This document shows, in pieces, positions 1 to 5,183 of a DNA stretch of 6,568 nucleotides. The stretch lies in NCBI GenBank assembly GCA_040509755.1, contig JBEVKF010000026.1, forward strand, positions 1-6,568, read 5' to 3'. The first letter of the stretch is position 1; each line of letters begins with the position of its first letter. The position numbers and the translations under genes are program-made. The DNA comes from JACVRW01 sp040509755. GTDB taxonomy: Bacteria > Actinomycetota > Thermoleophilia > Solirubrobacterales > Thermoleophilaceae. The notes below the pieces were generated by a model. It was not told where the DNA came from. It did no database searches and saw only the letters and a program-made list of their open reading frames with translations.

Positions 1-5
1 TCTAG

Positions 6-347
6 ATGCCGGCGATCATCAACAGCGCGCCCGACTGCGTCACCCACGTCGAGGGCGCCAAGCCTGCGGACGACATCGCAGACTTCATCCTGCAGGCCAA
101 CTACGAGGACTGCGCGGGCTTCATGACGTTCGGTCCGGGCTCGACCTACGGGGATGACGGCACGGGCGCGGAGGGGCTCTACATGATCCTCACCTGGGTC
201 GGGATCGTCGTGTCGATCGCCGTGCTCGTCGCCTGGGTGGTCTACGAGAACCGCCAGTTCATCCAACACATGGCGCGGAAGGGCATGGTCGTACCACCTG
301 ACCCGGGGCCGCCGCCGCAACCCGGCGGGCGAGAGCCGAGCATCTAG
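6..347 (+). CDS. Small single-pass membrane protein of unknown function (113 aa)
   Basis: I do not recognise this family. The ORF opens with ATG directly after an in-frame TAG at 3-5, so it cannot extend upstream; that TAG may be the stop of a preceding gene outside the window. Residues 1-57 are polar and acidic with two cysteines (C11, C36) and a Gly/Thr-rich stretch around 43-55. Residues 58-80 form one hydrophobic helix, followed by a basic segment (ENRQFIQHMARKG) and a proline-rich tail. By the positive-inside rule the tail is cytoplasmic and the cysteine-bearing N-terminus is outside, although there is no cleavable signal peptide. It is followed 9 nt later by another tiny membrane protein, so the two are probably co-transcribed. 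Such small one-helix proteins are often accessory subunits of respiratory complexes, but nothing here proves that. Codon use with strong GC3 supports real coding. Confidence 0.72.
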   Translation: MPAIINSAPDCVTHVEGAKPADDIADFILQANYEDCAGFMTFGPGSTYGDDGTGAEGLYMILTWVGIVVSIAVLVAWVVYENRQFIQHMARKGMVVPPDPGPPPQPGGREPSI

Positions 348-351
348 GAGG
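346..351 (+). promoter_or_regulatory. Shine-Dalgarno AGGAGG for the 55-aa gene
   Basis: A perfect AGGAGG overlaps the TAG stop of the previous gene. It sits 5 nt before GTG at 357-359. The ATG at 355-357 is immediately followed by TGA, so it cannot be the start. The ribosome binding site therefore selects the overlapping GTG and suggests translational coupling with the gene before. Confidence 0.75.
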
Positions 352-356
352 CAGAT

Positions 357-524
357 GTGATCGATAGCGGAAGCAGCAAGAAGCAGATTGAGTTCTCACC
401 CCTTCAAACTCACGTCAAGGGCTTCGAGTACGGGATGCTTGCGTTCTGCATCCTCTGTGCCATCGTGGTCCTGGTGATCGTGCTGTTCACGAACATCGGG
501 AACGAGTTCCGTCCAAGCGCCTGA
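357..524 (+). CDS. Very small single-pass membrane protein (55 aa, GTG start)
   Basis: This short ORF reads from GTG at 357 to TGA at 522-524 and falls below common length cut-offs. The start is supported by a perfect AGGAGG 5 nt upstream. The protein has a polar, lysine-bearing N-terminus (residues 1-26, including SSKKQ), one strongly hydrophobic helix (about 27-46, rich in Ile, Val, Leu and Cys), and a short polar tail ending NEFRPSA. The charge pattern suggests N-in, C-out, opposite to its upstream neighbour, so the two could pack as an antiparallel pair; that is inference. It has two cysteines in the helix (C31, C34) and no other motif I recognise. Small hydrophobic proteins of this shape occur as subunits of oxidases and transporters, but the partner is not visible here. 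It lies 9 nt after the previous gene and 16 nt before the next possible start. Confidence 0.7.
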   Translation: MIDSGSSKKQIEFSPLQTHVKGFEYGMLAFCILCAIVVLVIVLFTNIGNEFRPSA

Positions 525-540
525 GCCGACCTCCGGGCCG

Positions 541-921
541 GTGACCCCGGTCGCTCCGCGGCAGGTCGGCCGCTGGGGCAGCTCGCGCATGACCGGCGGC
601 CCCAGGTGGCTGCGCCCGGTCGTCCTGATAATGGTGCTCGTCGTGGCCTTCGTGGCCGCGCAGACCTGCCAGAAGTCCCAGATCCGGCTGAACAAGGATC
701 AGGCAATCGCCAAGGCCCAGGGACAGATCGACTTCACTCCAAAGCGCACCCAGATACGCCTGCTGCGCCAGGGCCTCAACTCCAAGCCGTTCTGGATCGT
801 CTCGCTGTCGAGTCCGGGCACGGTCGAGGGCACGTTCAGCGAGCTGGCGGTGGTGCGGATCGACGCCAACACCGGAAAGGTCGCGAGCGTCAGGCAGCAG
901 GGAAGCGCCGAGCCGCGCTAG
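541..921 (+). CDS. Membrane-anchored or secreted PepSY-like domain protein
   Basis: The longest reading starts at GTG 541 (126 aa). ATG 589 gives 110 aa and places the hydrophobic segment right at the N-terminus. Neither start has a strong ribosome binding site, and I cannot decide between them. From the GTG, residues 22-41 form a signal anchor or signal peptide after RWLRP, followed by AAQTC, which is not a proper lipobox. The rest (about 50-120) fits one PepSY-type unit: an opening helix (LNKDQAIAKAQGQI), a central strand ending FWIVSLSS, then AVVRIDANTGKVASV, which resembles the PepSY ending VD..TG.v. PepSY domains are extracytoplasmic and are often proposed to inhibit or modulate proteases or to bind small ligands; the target here is unknown. 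It is the last gene of the small cluster and converges with the Usp gene 6 nt away. Confidence 0.68.
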   Translation: MTPVAPRQVGRWGSSRMTGGPRWLRPVVLIMVLVVAFVAAQTCQKSQIRLNKDQAIAKAQGQIDFTPKRTQIRLLRQGLNSKPFWIVSLSSPGTVEGTFSELAVVRIDANTGKVASVRQQGSAEPR

Positions 922-925
922 CGCG
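914..925. terminator. 12-bp palindrome at convergent gene ends
   Basis: The perfect palindrome CGCGCTAGCGCG spans the TAG stop of the PepSY-like gene and runs up to the end of the convergent Usp gene. It could act as a compact hairpin at two convergent 3' ends, but it has no real loop and no T-tract, and GC-rich DNA yields such palindromes by chance. Weak call. Confidence 0.2.
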
Positions 926-927
926 CC

Positions 928-1413
928 TCAGCCGTCCGGAGCAACCCAGACGAGGCAGCCGGCCTCACGGCGCACGCGCCTGGCGGCGCGCCGAAAGCGC
1001 AGTCGCCTGACGCGCCGAAGGTCGGGGCCGAACACGAGCAGCCCGGCGTCGCGCTCGCTCACCACCTCGAGCAGGGCCGTGACGGGATGCCTGGTCCTGA
1101 CCCGAAGCAGCTCGGTCTTGACGCCGAGCCGCGCCGCCCGCGCCGCGGTCTCGCGCACCTCGTCGAGCGCCTCCTCGTGAGGAAACGTCGTGCCCTCGAG
1201 ACCGACCAGCACCATCGTCGTGATGTAGGCGGGCAACGGGATCAGGTTGACGAGCACGAGCGGCACGCCGGCCTCGATAGCGCTGTCGATCGCCATCCGC
1301 TCCGCACTCGGGTCGACCGGTAGGGCCGTGGTGGCGAGCACGACCGGCCGCGCCCTCGTCGGCCTGGTGGCCGAGCCGGTCAAATCGTCGCGACGGTCCC
1401 GGAGCTGTGTCAC
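928..1413 (-). CDS. Universal stress protein (UspA) family, non-canonical
   Basis: A 161-aa soluble protein starting at GTG 1413 and ending TGA at 928. The fold is read from three places. Residues 24-58 contain a beta strand (VVLATTALP) followed by a helix and VPLVLVNLIPLP, as at the start of a Usp domain. A middle helix (EALDEVRETAARAARLG) leads into VKTELLRV. The end, from DAGLLVFGPDL to CLVWVAP, matches the last strand-helix-strand. The usual ATP-binding signature G-x2-G-x9-G(S/T) is absent: after VFGPDL the chain is very arginine-rich (RRVRRLRFRRAARRVRRE). It is therefore probably a non-ATP-binding Usp, or it binds an anionic partner through this basic helix. A short extra N-terminus (1-23) precedes the domain, and its start codon has only a weak Shine-Dalgarno. 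It is divergent from the permease, with a 129-nt shared control region. Confidence 0.7.
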   Translation of the reverse strand: MTQLRDRRDDLTGSATRPTRARPVVLATTALPVDPSAERMAIDSAIEAGVPLVLVNLIPLPAYITTMVLVGLEGTTFPHEEALDEVRETAARAARLGVKTELLRVRTRHPVTALLEVVSERDAGLLVFGPDLRRVRRLRFRRAARRVRREAGCLVWVAPDG

Positions 1414-1436
1414 CCGCCTTTCATGGTACGCCGACG

Positions 1437-1465
1437 TTGACCGTGACCGAGCGCCGTGGTAGAAA
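1437..1465 (+). promoter_or_regulatory. Predicted sigma-70-type promoter of the permease gene
   Basis: TTGACC at 1437-1442 matches the -35 consensus at five of six bases. TAGAAA at 1460-1465 matches the -10 at four of six. The spacer is exactly 17 bp. The predicted transcription start is near 1472, leaving a leader of roughly 70 nt before the permease ATG. No other pair this good was seen upstream of the permease. Predicted by eye only. Confidence 0.45.
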
Positions 1466-1476
1466 GCCCGGGGCTT
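1464..1476. repeat. Interrupted palindrome at the promoter -10/+1 region
   Basis: AAGCCC (1464-1469) and GGGCTT (1471-1476) form an inverted repeat with a one-base centre, overlapping the end of the predicted -10 and the transcription start. It lies 4 nt before the larger palindrome at 1481-1494. It may be part of the same operator region or a chance GC-rich inverted repeat. Confidence 0.3.
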
Positions 1477-1480
1477 GCCT

Positions 1481-1494
1481 GTACCAATTGGTAC
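1481..1494. promoter_or_regulatory. Putative repressor operator: perfect 14-bp palindrome
   Basis: GTACCAATTGGTAC is a perfect palindrome with an AT core, unlike the surrounding GC-rich DNA. It lies about 10-23 bp downstream of the predicted permease transcription start, where a bound dimer would block RNA polymerase. The half-site TTGGTAC resembles operators of some GntR-family regulators, but the protein that binds it is not in this window and the family assignment is a guess. It is also within reach of the divergent Usp promoter region. Confidence 0.5.
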
Positions 1495-1542
1495 GACGAG
1501 CCAAGGGATTCGGGGCTCACTACCGAGGAGAGGGGAACGTCA

Positions 1543-3045
1543 ATGGCGCACGCCGAGGTCGAGGAACGACAACTCCTCAAGGCGATGACGTGGTGGGACG
1601 GCTTCGTCGTCGCCCTCGCCAACCCCGGCTTCCTCATTGCCGCCCTGGGCGGGTCGATCGGAGCACTTGGCACCACCGGCGCGTTCGTGCTGTGGTCGAT
1701 CTCCATCTGCCTCGGTGCACTTCAGAACAACATCCACGCCGAGCTCGCGGCGATGTTCCCCAGCAAGTCCGGCGGCATCGCGCTCTACGCCCACGAGGCT
1801 TGGCGCAAGTACCTCACGATCATCGGTCCGCTGGCCAGTTTCGGATACTGGATCGGCTGGTCGGTCGTGCTCTCCATCAACGGGCTCGTCGCGGGCACGC
1901 TGATCCAGGCCGAGTGGTTCTCAGACACCACCTGGACGGAGAACGTGGGGACCTTCGACCTCTCGCTGCCGATCGCCATCGGCATCGGGCTCATCATCCT
2001 CGTCTGGGCCTTCAACATCTTCGGGGTCCGTCCCGCCGTCTGGTTCGGCTACGTGACCGGGGCGCTGCTGATCATCCCGGCGTTCGTGCTGATGTTCCTG
2101 CCGTACGTGACGGGCGAGTGGTCGAGCTCGAACATGCAGTGGGAGATCGGCGCCAACGGTGGCCTCGCGCTTGCGCTGGTATGGCTGTACTTCATGTGCT
2201 GGTCCTCGTACGGAATCGAGGTCGTGGCCACCTTCGCGCCCGAGTATCAGGACACCGAACGCGATACGGCCAGGGGCCTGCGCGCCGCGGCGCTCTTCTC
2301 CGCGGTCGTGTACGTGCTGCTGCCGCTCGGCGTCGGAGGAACGCTCGGCACCGCCGTCATCTCAGAGGATGCGACGCTGATCTCCTTCTACACAGTGGCC
2401 TTCGACGCGCTCGTCGGCTCAGGACTCGCCAACGTGATGATCTTCTGCGTCGTTGCGGGCCTGATCCTGTCCATGAACACGGCGACGATGGACGGCTCGA
2501 GAGCGCTGTACGGGATCTCGAGGGACGGTATGACGATCAGGGAGTTCGGAGTCCTCAACAGGAACAACGTGCCGGGCCGGGCGATGACGCTCGACGCCCT
2601 GCTGAACATCTTCCTGATCACGGCGTTCGCCGGCGTGCTGGAGATCCTCGCGGTCAGCAACGTGGGCTACGTCATGGCCACCTGCGCGGCGATCGGCGGC
2701 TTTGTCCTGCTTCGCCGCGACCGTCCGGACTGGCCCCGGCCCATCAGGCTCCCCAATTACTGGGTGCCGCTCGCCGTGGTGCTCTTCCTGATCAACCTGA
2801 CCTTCCTGATCGTCGGGGGCTTCCTCTACTCCGGCGGTTTCCTCGGCATCGAGGGATATGGCTACGGCTGGGACAAGACGCGCACGGGCCTGCTCGTGTT
2901 GCTGGCGGCGGTTCTCCTATACGTGTGGCGCCACCTCGTTCAGGACAAGATCCCGATCAGAATGCGCGAGCAAGTCCCTCGTACCCCGGAAGAGGAGCGC
3001 GCTCACGCGGAGCTCAAGACGGCTCCCACGGCGACTTCGGTGTAG
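1543..3045 (+). CDS. APC-superfamily amino-acid permease (500 aa)
   Basis: A complete secondary transporter, most likely importing an amino acid or related amine by proton or sodium coupling. The start at ATG 1543 is chosen because GAGGAGAGGGG lies at 1525-1535 and because an upstream in-frame extension to 1456 would cross the promoter and operator. About 12 membrane helices are visible. TM1 (about 20-43) carries the glycine-rich GGSIG that resembles the substrate-binding break in APC proteins. ELAAMFPSKSGGIALYAHEAW (67-87, quoted as the TM2-TM3 signature by key residues E67, P73, GG77-78) is typical of the superfamily. TM6 reads YGIEVVATFAPEYQDTERDT (223-242), and after TM8 comes SRALYGISRDGM (319-330). 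The substrate cannot be read from sequence. It stands alone on its strand, with its own promoter and operator, and ends at a hairpin shared with the convergent gene. Confidence 0.9.
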   Translation: MAHAEVEERQLLKAMTWWDGFVVALANPGFLIAALGGSIGALGTTGAFVLWSISICLGALQNNIHAELAAMFPSKSGGIALYAHEAWRKYLTIIGPLASFGYWIGWSVVLSINGLVAGTLIQAEWFSDTTWTENVGTFDLSLPIAIGIGLIILVWAFNIFGVRPAVWFGYVTGALLIIPAFVLMFLPYVTGEWSSSNMQWEIGANGGLALALVWLYFMCWSSYGIEVVATFAPEYQDTERDTARGLRAAALFSAVVYVLLPLGVGGTLGTAVISEDATLISFYTVAFDALVGSGLANVMIFCVVAGLILSMNTATMDGSRALYGISRDGMTIREFGVLNRNNVPGRAMTLDALLNIFLITAFAGVLEILAVSNVGYVMATCAAIGGFVLLRRDRPDWPRPIRLPNYWVPLAVVLFLINLTFLIVGGFLYSGGFLGIEGYGYGWDKTRTGLLVLLAAVLLYVWRHLVQDKIPIRMREQVPRTPEEERAHAELKTAPTATSV

Positions 3046-3052
3046 ACGGGCC

Positions 3053-3072
3053 GGGCCGGTTTACTCCGGCCC
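3053..3072. terminator. Bidirectional hairpin between convergent genes
   Basis: GGGCCGG (3053-3059) pairs with CCGGCCC (3066-3072) around a 6-nt loop, TTTACT. It begins 8 nt after the permease stop, and its loop and far arm overlap the last codons of the opposing zinc-ribbon gene. There is no T-tract on either side, so it is a weak or Rho-assisted terminator at best. Confidence 0.45.
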
Positions 3073-3504
3073 CAGCTCCCATTTCGGCAGGCCGGCCACG
3101 GCCCGGTAGTAGCGCTTGCGGTGCACCGGCCGCAGGAAGACGAACCAGATCGTCAGCGCCACCGGCAGCAGAAAGAAGACGCCAAAGATGTTCCCGGACA
3201 GCGTGAAGAAGATCGCGAGTACGGCCACGAGCAGCCCAAAGCCAATTGGCAGAGCCCGAAAGCGCAGGCTGGTGGAGCGAATCGCCTCGTACTGCTCACG
3301 CGGGATCCGGCTCGTGTCCCAGGCGCGACCGCACGTCTCGCATTCCCAGCGCTCGCCGTATGCCAGATCACGCTTCTCGCCGCACTCGCACGTGAGAGTG
3401 ATGGGCGGTCCCTTGAGGATTGCGCCCGGCTTCTCCCGGTCGCGAAACCTGGGGCCCGAACCCGCCTGCTCCCCTTCGCCTCTTCGGCGCGTCCGTCGTC
3501 CCAT
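3061..3504 (-). CDS. Zinc-ribbon, two-helix membrane protein (147 aa)
   Basis: The product is a hypothetical membrane protein with three parts. Residues 1-32 are basic and disordered-looking. Residues 36-60 form a small zinc ribbon with cysteines C39, C41, C55 and C58 (C-x-C, 13 residues, C-x2-C, within CECGEKRD and WECETCGRAW). Two adjacent hydrophobic helices follow (about 85-103 and 106-124), then a basic tail (RPVHRKRYYR). With both termini positive and cytoplasmic, the ribbon would lie inside the cell, where it may bind nucleic acid, protein or only a structural metal. I do not know a specific function. ATG 3504 has a weak GCAGG just upstream. It begins 14 nt after the natural end of the disrupted sigma-factor partner gene, so it may be the last gene of that operon. 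It converges with the permease. Confidence 0.7.
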   Translation of the reverse strand: MGRRTRRRGEGEQAGSGPRFRDREKPGAILKGPPITLTCECGEKRDLAYGERWECETCGRAWDTSRIPREQYEAIRSTSLRFRALPIGFGLLVAVLAIFFTLSGNIFGVFFLLPVALTIWFVFLRPVHRKRYYRAVAGLPKWELGPE

Positions 3505-3518
3505 CCTGCGGCACGAGA

Positions 3519-4153
3519 CTAGCTGCCGGGCAGTCCGGCTCGCTGCCAGATCTCGACCTCGAGGATGATCTCGCCCGCGATGGATAGAGCGGAGCGGCGC
3601 CGACTGCGATCGCGCAGCCCTCGGCGTAGCGGTCGCCGCGTGGCGGCTCCATGCCGCTGTTCGCCGGAAGCCGGGCCTGCTTGAACGTGACCTTCCTCCC
3701 CGTCACCGCCAGCACGCCACGGACGTGCTCCTGCAGGCCGGGCAGGGTGAAGCAGCGCCGGCCCGATGCCTCGAACAGGTCAACCACGAGCGATTCGCGG
3801 CCGTAGAGACGGCGGTCGAGCGAGCGTGGCGGCCCGGCCGCGACCGAAAGCTCGCGCGCCGCCGTGTCCATGAACGGGCTGAGGAGAAGGTCCGGCAGCC
3901 CACCTCGCCGGCGCACCCGGCCGCACGGACCGTCGCCGCCCGGACGCAGCACCGCTCGCCATCCCGCCCAGCCCGTTCGGTCGAGCACGGCCTGCACCCG
4001 TTCGACCATCTCGTCCGGCGCGACGCAGTCCGCGGCTGCCTCCACCGCCGCGATGTCTCGTACCAACCGCGTGAGCTTGGCCCGCGCGGGGTCATAGCCC
4101 AGCGGGAGTGCCGCCACGCCCGCGCGCCTGCAGGCCCCCCGGCCCGCGCCGGG
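3519..4153 (-). pseudogene. 3' part of the disrupted sigma-factor partner gene
   Basis: This segment continues, in the same frame, the 119-codon ORF that stops at TGA 4154-4156. The first codons after the stop read PGAGRGACRRAGVAALPLGY, followed by ARAKLTRLVRDI, all with the same high GC3. A GTG at 4115-4117 could serve as a fresh start for a separate protein of about 200 aa. The frame is good through RYAEGCAIAVG (to about 3605) and then loses coding character. A -1 shift between about 3588 and 3605 gives IAGEIILEVEIWQRAGLPGS and a TAG at 3519-3521, with nearly all codons ending in G or C. Without the shift, the frame runs on to 3368, overlapping the zinc-ribbon gene in a low-quality arginine-rich reading. 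The segment has several cysteines (for example in ADCV, GPCG and RRCF) typical of an extracytoplasmic domain. A gene caller would probably report 3368-4117 as a 249-aa hypothetical protein. Confidence 0.6.
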
Positions 4154-4513
4154 TCAAGCGCCCCCCGCACCGTCGCGGTCGCAAGCCACCAACGGCGGCG
4201 CTACTTGGCCGCGCGCGGGCCAGACCAGCCGGCCCGTCTCGACAGGTGAGCGGCCGTCTGCGTCGTAGAGGTTCGCACCGACGCTCAGGTCACCTGCCTC
4301 GTAGCACGCACCCGGAGCGATCGCGAGCTGCTCAGGATCGCTCGCGAGCCGCGCCAGCGTTGCCCCGGAGAGCCCTAGTGCCAGTACGGCGAGCGCGAGT
4401 CCGCCTAGCCGGCGCTTGCGCCGGCGGCCGGCGCGATGCCGAGCGGCCTGCGGCGCGCCAACTGCCGCGTCGATCGCGTCGCCGAGCCGGTTCACGAACG
4501 GGATCTCGCTCAT
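4154..4513 (-). CDS. N-terminal part of a membrane-anchored sigma-factor partner (119 codons)
   Basis: ATG 4513 overlaps the sigma gene's TGA by 4 nt (ATGA), so translation is coupled. Residues 1-35 are cytoplasmic and end in a basic stretch (RHRAGRRRKRR). Residues 36-56 form one membrane helix (LGGLALAVLALGLSGATLARL). The outside part begins with ASDPEQLA and APGACYEAGDL and continues to PPLVACDRDGAGGA before TGA at 4154-4156. In location and topology it fits an anti-sigma factor or an envelope sensor tied to the ECF sigma factor. The short inner domain has no visible zinc anti-sigma motif (H-x3-C-x2-C), so the anti-sigma role is inferred from context only. The stop looks premature: the same frame continues with like sequence on the far side. 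As it stands the product would be a truncated, still membrane-anchored protein. Confidence 0.6.
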   Translation of the reverse strand: MSEIPFVNRLGDAIDAAVGAPQAARHRAGRRRKRRLGGLALAVLALGLSGATLARLASDPEQLAIAPGACYEAGDLSVGANLYDADGRSPVETGRLVWPARGQVAPPLVACDRDGAGGA

Positions 4514-5093
4514 CCTGTGGCCTCCGCATGCATCACCGTGTTAAGTCGTGCGAGCCCGCGGTGGACCCGCGTCCGCGCGGCGCCCTCGCTGCACCCAAGG
4601 CGCGCGGCGATTTCGCCGTAGCCCAGCTCGCCGACCACGCGCAGCTGGACGGCCTCGCGTTCTGCGCCGGTCATCTGACCGAGCGCCGCTGTCAGCGTCG
4701 CTCGGTGCTCGTCGACATCGGCGAGCGCCTCGATCCGCGCGATCGACTCGTCGTCCAGTGGGGGAACCTCGATGCCAAGCCGACGCACCGCACGCCGCTC
4801 GACCTCCTGACTGCGAAACCAGTGGGAGAGCTCCTTCGCCGCAATCCCGTACAGCCATGCCCCGCCCGGCCGCCCGATGTCGCGGAAGCGGCGGCGACGC
4901 TCGTAGGCAACCGCGAACGTCTCCGCGAGCAGGTCAGCGGCGACCTCTGCATCGAGCACGCGGCCGTAGAAGTACGCCAGCAGCCGTTCGGCCCACCGGT
5001 CATAGAGCTCGCGAAAGGCGCGCGGATGTCCCCCGAAGCGACGATCAGCAAGGCGTCGGGCACCTCTGGCAAGTTCTCGGCGGTCACGAGCAT
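4510..5093 (-). pseudogene. ECF-type RNA polymerase sigma factor gene, frame broken near 5020
   Basis: Reconstructed length is about 194 aa, normal for an ECF (group 4 sigma-70) factor. ATG 5093 opens MLVTAENLPEVPDALLIVAS and runs to SGDIR. The homologous frame then continues one frame over as AFRELYDRWAERLLAYFYGR from 5019. One base appears to be missing between 5017 and 5024. Region 2 covers FRELYDRW, AADLLAETFAVAYERRRRFR and GAWLYGIAAKELSHWFR. Region 4 is near the C-terminus, with LGQMTGAEREAVQLR and the helix-turn-helix GYGEIAARLGCSEGAARTRV. The uninterrupted portion alone (4510-4959 from a GTG within region 2) lacks the start of region 2 and would not bind core polymerase normally. Its stop overlaps the partner gene's ATG. 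An alternative in-frame start is ATG 5123. The gene is either inactivated or carries a sequence error. Confidence 0.75.
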
Positions 5094-5106
5094 GGTCTCA
5101 GCTCGA

Positions 5107-5140
5107 TTACGCCGCGACGGCATCGCCGCGTTACGCCGCG
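5107..5140. repeat. Pair of 10-bp direct repeats ahead of the sigma gene
   Basis: TTACGCCGCG occurs at 5107-5116 and again at 5131-5140, a 24-bp period. It lies between clpC and the preferred sigma start at 5093, overlapping the alternative start at 5123. This could be a tandem regulator site or a local duplication. Confidence 0.35.
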
Positions 5141-5161
5141 GTTCCTGGGACTGGCTTTGGT

Positions 5162-5175
5162 GGCGCCGAAGCGCC
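5162..5175 (-). terminator. UUCG-tetraloop hairpin downstream of clpC
   Basis: Read on the minus strand, the sequence is GGCGC-TTCG-GCGCC, a perfect 5-bp stem closed by C-G around a UUCG loop, one of the most stable RNA hairpins. It begins 8 nt after the clpC stop. There is no T-tract after it, so it may act as an attenuating or 3'-end stabilising hairpin rather than a strong intrinsic terminator. It separates clpC from the sigma gene on the same strand. Confidence 0.5.
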
Positions 5176-5183
5176 GGGCGTCC

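Noticed and set aside
985..992. GGCGCGCC palindrome inside the Usp gene
   Set aside because: Eight-base GC palindromes are expected by chance at this base composition, and it lies in coding sequence.
1422..1427. TACCAT as a -10 box for the Usp gene on the minus strand
   Set aside because: No acceptable -35 lies at 16-18 bp, and it is too close to the GTG start to leave room for a ribosome binding site.
1407..3206. A 599-codon open frame overlapping the permease
   Set aside because: It is arginine- and proline-rich with no domain, and lies one frame off a clear APC permease with 12 helices. It is a GC-rich shadow frame.
3368..3518. C-terminal extension of the partner gene into the zinc-ribbon gene
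   Set aside because: Codon quality drops after about 3600 and the reading overlaps an intact zinc-ribbon ORF. A one-base shift gives a far better C-terminus ending at 3519.
4154..4156. TGA read as selenocysteine or as a reassigned codon
   Set aside because: TGA ends several other genes here (357-524, the Usp gene, the sigma gene), the context has no obvious SECIS-like hairpin, and the residue is not next to a redox motif.
5115..5145. ECF autoregulatory promoter GGAACC with a CGAT-like -10 about 15 nt downstream (minus strand)
   Set aside because: The -35-like element is present, but spacing and -10 are not convincing, so it is not listed as a feature.
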